Source of the DNA: Acidobacteriota bacterium
GTDB lineage: Bacteria > Acidobacteriota > Vicinamibacteria > Vicinamibacterales > UBA2999
DNA: 7,265 nucleotides
Assembly (NCBI GenBank): GCA_020851835.1
Contig: JADZBZ010000232.1
Location: 1-7,265, forward strand
Direction of reading: 5' to 3'
Part shown: piece by piece, positions 4,961-7,265 of the stretch
Position numbering within the stretch: position 1 is the first letter of the stretch
How the letters are laid out: every line of letters begins with the position of its first letter
Position numbers and translations under genes: made by a program
The notes under the pieces: model-generated
The model's database searches: none
Seen by the model: the letters and a program-made list of their open reading frames with translations, nothing else
What the model was told of the DNA's origin: nothing

Positions 4961-6379
4961 ATGATGCCTATGAAGACGCTATCTCGAGCGTGGTTCCGGT
5001 CGCCGATCGCGGCGCTGGCGATCGCGACCGTGTGTGTCGCGACCACCGGCGCGCAGACGAGGGTAACGCCGCCGAAGAACAAGTACACACCCGAACAGGA
5101 CGTGCAAATCGGCCGCGAGGCCGCCGCGGACGTGCGTCGCGAGTATCCCATCATCGACGACCCGCAGATCGACCGCTACCTCGACCTGCTGGGACGGCGG
5201 CTGGTCGAGGCAGCCCCGTCTGAGCTGAAGCAGCCGGTCTTCGAGTACTCGTTCACGCCGGTCAATCTGAAGGACATCAACGCGTTCGCCTTGCCGGGCG
5301 GTCCGATGTTCGTCAACCGGGGCATGGTGGATGCGGCCGCGACCGAGGGCGAAGTCGTCGGTGTCATGGCGCACGAGCTGAGCCATGTGCTACTGCGCCA
5401 TGGAACGGCGAACGCCACCAAGGCCGAAGGCTTCCAACTCGGCGCCCTGGCCGGCGCCATCGCCGGCGCGGTCATCGGGGGCGGATGGGGGCAAGCCATC
5501 TCGCAGGGCTCGCAGTTCGGCCTGGGCACGTGGCTCTTGAAGTACAGCCGCGAGTACGAGAAGCAGGCCGACCTGCTCGGCGCGCAGATCATGGCCCGCG
5601 CGGGATACGACCCGCGCGACCTGGCCCGCATGTTCGAAACCATCCAGAAGCAGGGCAACGGCACGCCGCCGCAGTGGCTGAGCAGCCACCCCAACCCCGG
5701 GAACCGCTCTCAGTACATCGCAGACGAAGCGAACCGCCTCAGGGTCGGCGCGCACCCCGACGACAGCGGGTTCGCCCGGGTCAAGCAGCGCTTCACCACG
5801 CTGCCGCCCGCCAAGTCGATGGCCGACCTGGCGCGCAGCGGCGGCGGAGGACGGACGGAAGGCTCGGCGCCGACGGGGACCGTCGGCCGGGATGTGCCGG
5901 CGCCCTCGTCGCGGTATCGCGAGGCGCGCGGCGGGCGCCTCTTCCAGGTGCGGGTGCCCGCCAACTGGACGGCCGTGTCGGAGAACAACGCCGTCAAGTT
6001 CGTGCCCGAGAACGGGTACGGCGAGTGGCAGGGCCAGACCGTACTTACGCACGGCGTCGAACTCGGCGTCGCGCGGGCATCATCGCGCGATCTCGGCGCC
6101 GCCACCGAGACGCTCGTGGAGGCCTTTCGGCAGGGCAATCCGGAGATGCGCGTGACGGGTGAACCAGTGGCCGTGCGGCTGTCGAACCGCCCGGGCCTGG
6201 GCACCCCGCTGGCCGGCCGCTCGGCGCTCGGGGGGGCCGAGCGCATCGGGCTCTACACGGTGCTGCTCGCCGACGGCAACCTGTTCTACTACGTCACCGT
6301 CGTGCCAGAGGCCCAGGCTCGCACGTACGAGCCCGCCTTCACGCGTGTCCTGCAGTCCATTCGACTCAGCGACCGCTGA
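4961..6379 (+). CDS. Exported M48-family zinc metalloprotease (BepA-like core) with extra C-terminal domain
   Basis: A 472-residue protein. Residues 1-31 form a signal peptide (basic start, 'IAALAIATVCVA', 'TGA' before Q32). The M48 peptidase domain spans about 43-265. Its zinc motif HELSH has H138 and H142 as ligands and E139 as catalytic base. The third ligand is E200 in 'REYEKQADLLGA', with D204 conserved. 'SSHPNPGNR' (241-249) aligns with the His-switch segment of E. coli BepA, so H243 may gate the site. 'NAFALPGGPMFVNRGM' (107-122) is the usual M48 beta strand before the active-site helix. A Gly/Ala-rich stretch (161-188) lies between the HExxH and the third ligand. A low-complexity Gly/Ser linker (about 292-316) leads to a beta-rich domain (about 318-470; 'GRLFQVRVPANWTAV', 'LFYYVTVVPE') that resembles PsbP/Mog1-like folds and replaces the TPR domain of BepA. 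It is likely periplasmic, in quality control of envelope proteins. ATGs at 4961, 4964 and 4970 are all possible; no strong Shine-Dalgarno chooses among them. Confidence 0.93.
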   Translation: MMPMKTLSRAWFRSPIAALAIATVCVATTGAQTRVTPPKNKYTPEQDVQIGREAAADVRREYPIIDDPQIDRYLDLLGRRLVEAAPSELKQPVFEYSFTPVNLKDINAFALPGGPMFVNRGMVDAAATEGEVVGVMAHELSHVLLRHGTANATKAEGFQLGALAGAIAGAVIGGGWGQAISQGSQFGLGTWLLKYSREYEKQADLLGAQIMARAGYDPRDLARMFETIQKQGNGTPPQWLSSHPNPGNRSQYIADEANRLRVGAHPDDSGFARVKQRFTTLPPAKSMADLARSGGGGRTEGSAPTGTVGRDVPAPSSRYREARGGRLFQVRVPANWTAVSENNAVKFVPENGYGEWQGQTVLTHGVELGVARASSRDLGAATETLVEAFRQGNPEMRVTGEPVAVRLSNRPGLGTPLAGRSALGGAERIGLYTVLLADGNLFYYVTVVPEAQARTYEPAFTRVLQSIRLSDR

Positions 6380-6382
6380 GTC
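6363..6382. terminator. Perfect 8-bp stem-loop spanning the M48 stop codon
   Basis: Arms GACTCAGC (6363-6370) and GCTGAGTC (6375-6382) are exact reverse complements around a GACC loop. The TGA stop (6377-6379) lies in the right arm. The convergent PilZ gene ends 22 nt away, so one structure could end both transcripts. There is no T-run on either side, which lowers confidence in intrinsic termination. The remaining intergenic bases to 6403 show nothing else. Confidence 0.45.
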
Positions 6383-6403
6383 CCGGCTCCGCCTGCGACG
6401 CGC

Positions 6404-6766
6404 TCAGTGCGGTCCCCCGTCGCGGAGGGTGTCGAGGGCGCGTTCGAGGCGACGAGTCAGCTCGTCGGTCATATCGACGAACCGCACGGCGAACCCAAAC
6501 CCCGGCCGGCGGTAGATCGTTTCCGCTTTCAGCTCGAGCCAGCCCTCGCCCGGCATCTGAATCTTCAGCGTGAAAACGACACCCGGCACCTGCTCGTGCA
6601 TGGCGTTGACGAAGCAGCCGCCCAGGCTGATGTCGTAGATCCGAACCGGCGTCTCGAGCACGCTGAGCCGCCACGCGTCGAACGGGCCCGACACCCGGTC
6701 CGATTCGCGGCGGTCGTCGGTCGCAATTTCAATTCGGGCGGGCAGCCCGGCGCTTTCGGTATTCAT
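6404..6766 (-). CDS. PilZ-domain protein, probable c-di-GMP receptor
   Basis: A 120-residue, single-domain cytoplasmic protein. PilZ binds cyclic di-GMP through an N-terminal RxxxR and a later D/NxSxxG. Here these are R20-E-S-D-R24 and D45-I-S-L-G-G50, both intact, so ligand binding is predicted. The beta-barrel strands can be followed: 'PVRIYDISLGGCFVN' (40-54), 'VFTLKIQMP' (64-72), 'LELKAETIYRR' (78-87) and 'GFGFAVRFVDM' (89-99). A C-terminal helix ('DELTRRLERALDTLRD') follows, which could be the partner-binding surface. Short stand-alone PilZ proteins act as adaptors for motility, polysaccharide or type IV pilus functions; the neighbours do not reveal which. The ATG at 6766 is supported by GGAG at 6775-6778 with 8-nt spacing and a promoter just upstream. 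Confidence 0.92.
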   Translation of the reverse strand: MNTESAGLPARIEIATDDRRESDRVSGPFDAWRLSVLETPVRIYDISLGGCFVNAMHEQVPGVVFTLKIQMPGEGWLELKAETIYRRPGFGFAVRFVDMTDELTRRLERALDTLRDGGPH

Positions 6767-6797
6767 TCCGCAGTCTCCCCCATCAAGAGACGCGACG

Positions 6798-6843
6798 ATG
6801 CTATCTCAGAGTCGCTATAGAGTCAATATTGACCTATAGAGTC
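6798..6843 (-). promoter_or_regulatory. PilZ-gene promoter with overlapping palindrome and direct repeats
   Basis: On the minus strand, -35 TTGACT (6821-6826) and -10 TAGCAT (6798-6803) are separated by exactly 17 nt. This predicts a start near 6791 and a leader of about 25 nt containing the GGAG site. The perfect 12-bp palindrome GTCAATATTGAC (6822-6833) overlaps the -35. CTATAGAGTC (plus strand) is present twice, at 6815-6824 and 6834-6843, 19 nt apart, and AGAGTC a third time at 6808-6813. This is an operator-like layout in an AT-rich island within GC-rich DNA. The island covers most of the 6767-6867 gap, which has no coding. Confidence 0.65.
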
Positions 6844-6867
6844 TCTTTAACAACCTCTTTGAGCTGT

Positions 6868-7265
6868 CTACTTTCGGGTCGCCGTCCAGCTGGCGCCGCC
6901 GGCCGCCGTGCCCTTCATCGTGTTGCCCGACACGGTGCCCGCGAAGCGGGTGCCGCCCGCCGTGAAGGTGACTTCGGTGCCTCGCACGCGGGCGTCCGAG
7001 ATCGGGGCACCGCCCAGCGAGCCCGACAACATCTGGAACTGCTGGGTCAGTTGCAGCTCGCCCTGGGGCATCTTCCACGTGCCGGCGACCTTGGCCGGCA
7101 CAATCCACAGCAGCGCCGTGCACCAGCTGGTGCAGTCGTCGGTGATGGTGGCCGTCTCGTCGGCGGTCCAGTCCTCCATGGTGAAGGAATTCGACACGAT
7201 GCGCGTGCCCGGCGCCAGGTCGAGGAGCGTGGGCCGCAGCTTCATGTTGATGGACGGCAGCAGGA
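6868..7265 (-). CDS. C-terminal part of a probable class I SAM-dependent methyltransferase with beta-rich tail (5' truncated)
   Basis: The frame is open from the right edge to the TAG at 6870-6868, giving 131 visible residues. It continues past the in-frame ATG at 7245, so that ATG is internal. The first visible residues, 'LLPSINMKLRPTLLDLAPGT' then 'RIVSNSFTMEDW', match the region after the SAM-binding core in class I methyltransferases that I recall reading 'YLLP.LN.KLRP.L...L.PGTRIVSH.F.MGDW'. The SAM-binding motif itself lies outside the window. The remainder (about 40-131) is a beta-rich extension: 'ALLWIVPAKVAGTWKMPQGE', then 'VRGTEVTFTAGG', 'RFAGTVSGNTMKGTA' and 'WTATRK'. It contains a C-x3-C (CTSWC). 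The repeated G-x-V/T strand pattern resembles a small barrel. The substrate is unknown. The stop is 102 nt upstream of the PilZ start on the same strand, but PilZ has its own promoter. Confidence 0.65.
   Translation of the reverse strand, partial: LLPSINMKLRPTLLDLAPGTRIVSNSFTMEDWTADETATITDDCTSWCTALLWIVPAKVAGTWKMPQGELQLTQQFQMLSGSLGGAPISDARVRGTEVTFTAGGTRFAGTVSGNTMKGTAAGGASWTATRK

Overview
This is a GC-rich window with tightly packed genes on both strands. The gene families suggest an environmental Acidobacteriota, possibly Vicinamibacteria. The clues are the C-terminus of a DUF4953/DUF5117-type zinc metalloprotease, a VirB10-like beta-domain protein with a glycine zipper and no secretion genes nearby, a secreted M48 protease, and a copy of a 'ggggctttagcccc' hairpin repeat. 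That taxonomic guess is inference from family recall; no marker gene is present.

Layout. Positions 1-1451 (+) hold the end of the metalloprotease gene and, 12 nt later, a tandem universal stress protein. Positions 1452-1606 hold a degenerate tandem repeat array ending in a perfect 9-bp hairpin between convergent genes. On the minus strand, 2638-1607 carries an elongation factor P-family gene with an EfpL/YeiP-type arginine loop, then a small secreted protein of unknown function. Diverging from EF-P, 2741-3907 (+) encodes a solitary archaeal-type P-loop ATPase. Its -10 box lies 6 nt from the ATG, inside an inverted repeat, so its mRNA is probably leaderless. A hairpin at 3952-3985 separates it from a convergent envelope protein gene (4828-4007, minus). 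That gene diverges from an exported M48 metalloprotease (4961-6379, +) with the BepA-like zinc site and an extra C-terminal domain. A stem-loop covers the M48 stop codon, and a PilZ-domain gene (6766-6404, minus) converges on it. The PilZ gene has a readable promoter overlapped by a 12-bp palindrome in an AT-rich island. The right edge (7265-6868, minus) is the C-terminal part of what looks like a SAM-dependent methyltransferase fused to a beta-rich tail.

Functionally this looks like chromosomal housekeeping and envelope/stress content: proteolysis, stress nucleotide binding, polyproline translation relief, envelope maintenance and c-di-GMP sensing. I see no integrase, transposase, CRISPR array, tRNA or rRNA. 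I do not see a multi-gene undescribed system. The most interesting signals are the regulatory architecture at 2671-2742 and 6798-6843, the EF-P loop, and the repeat array.
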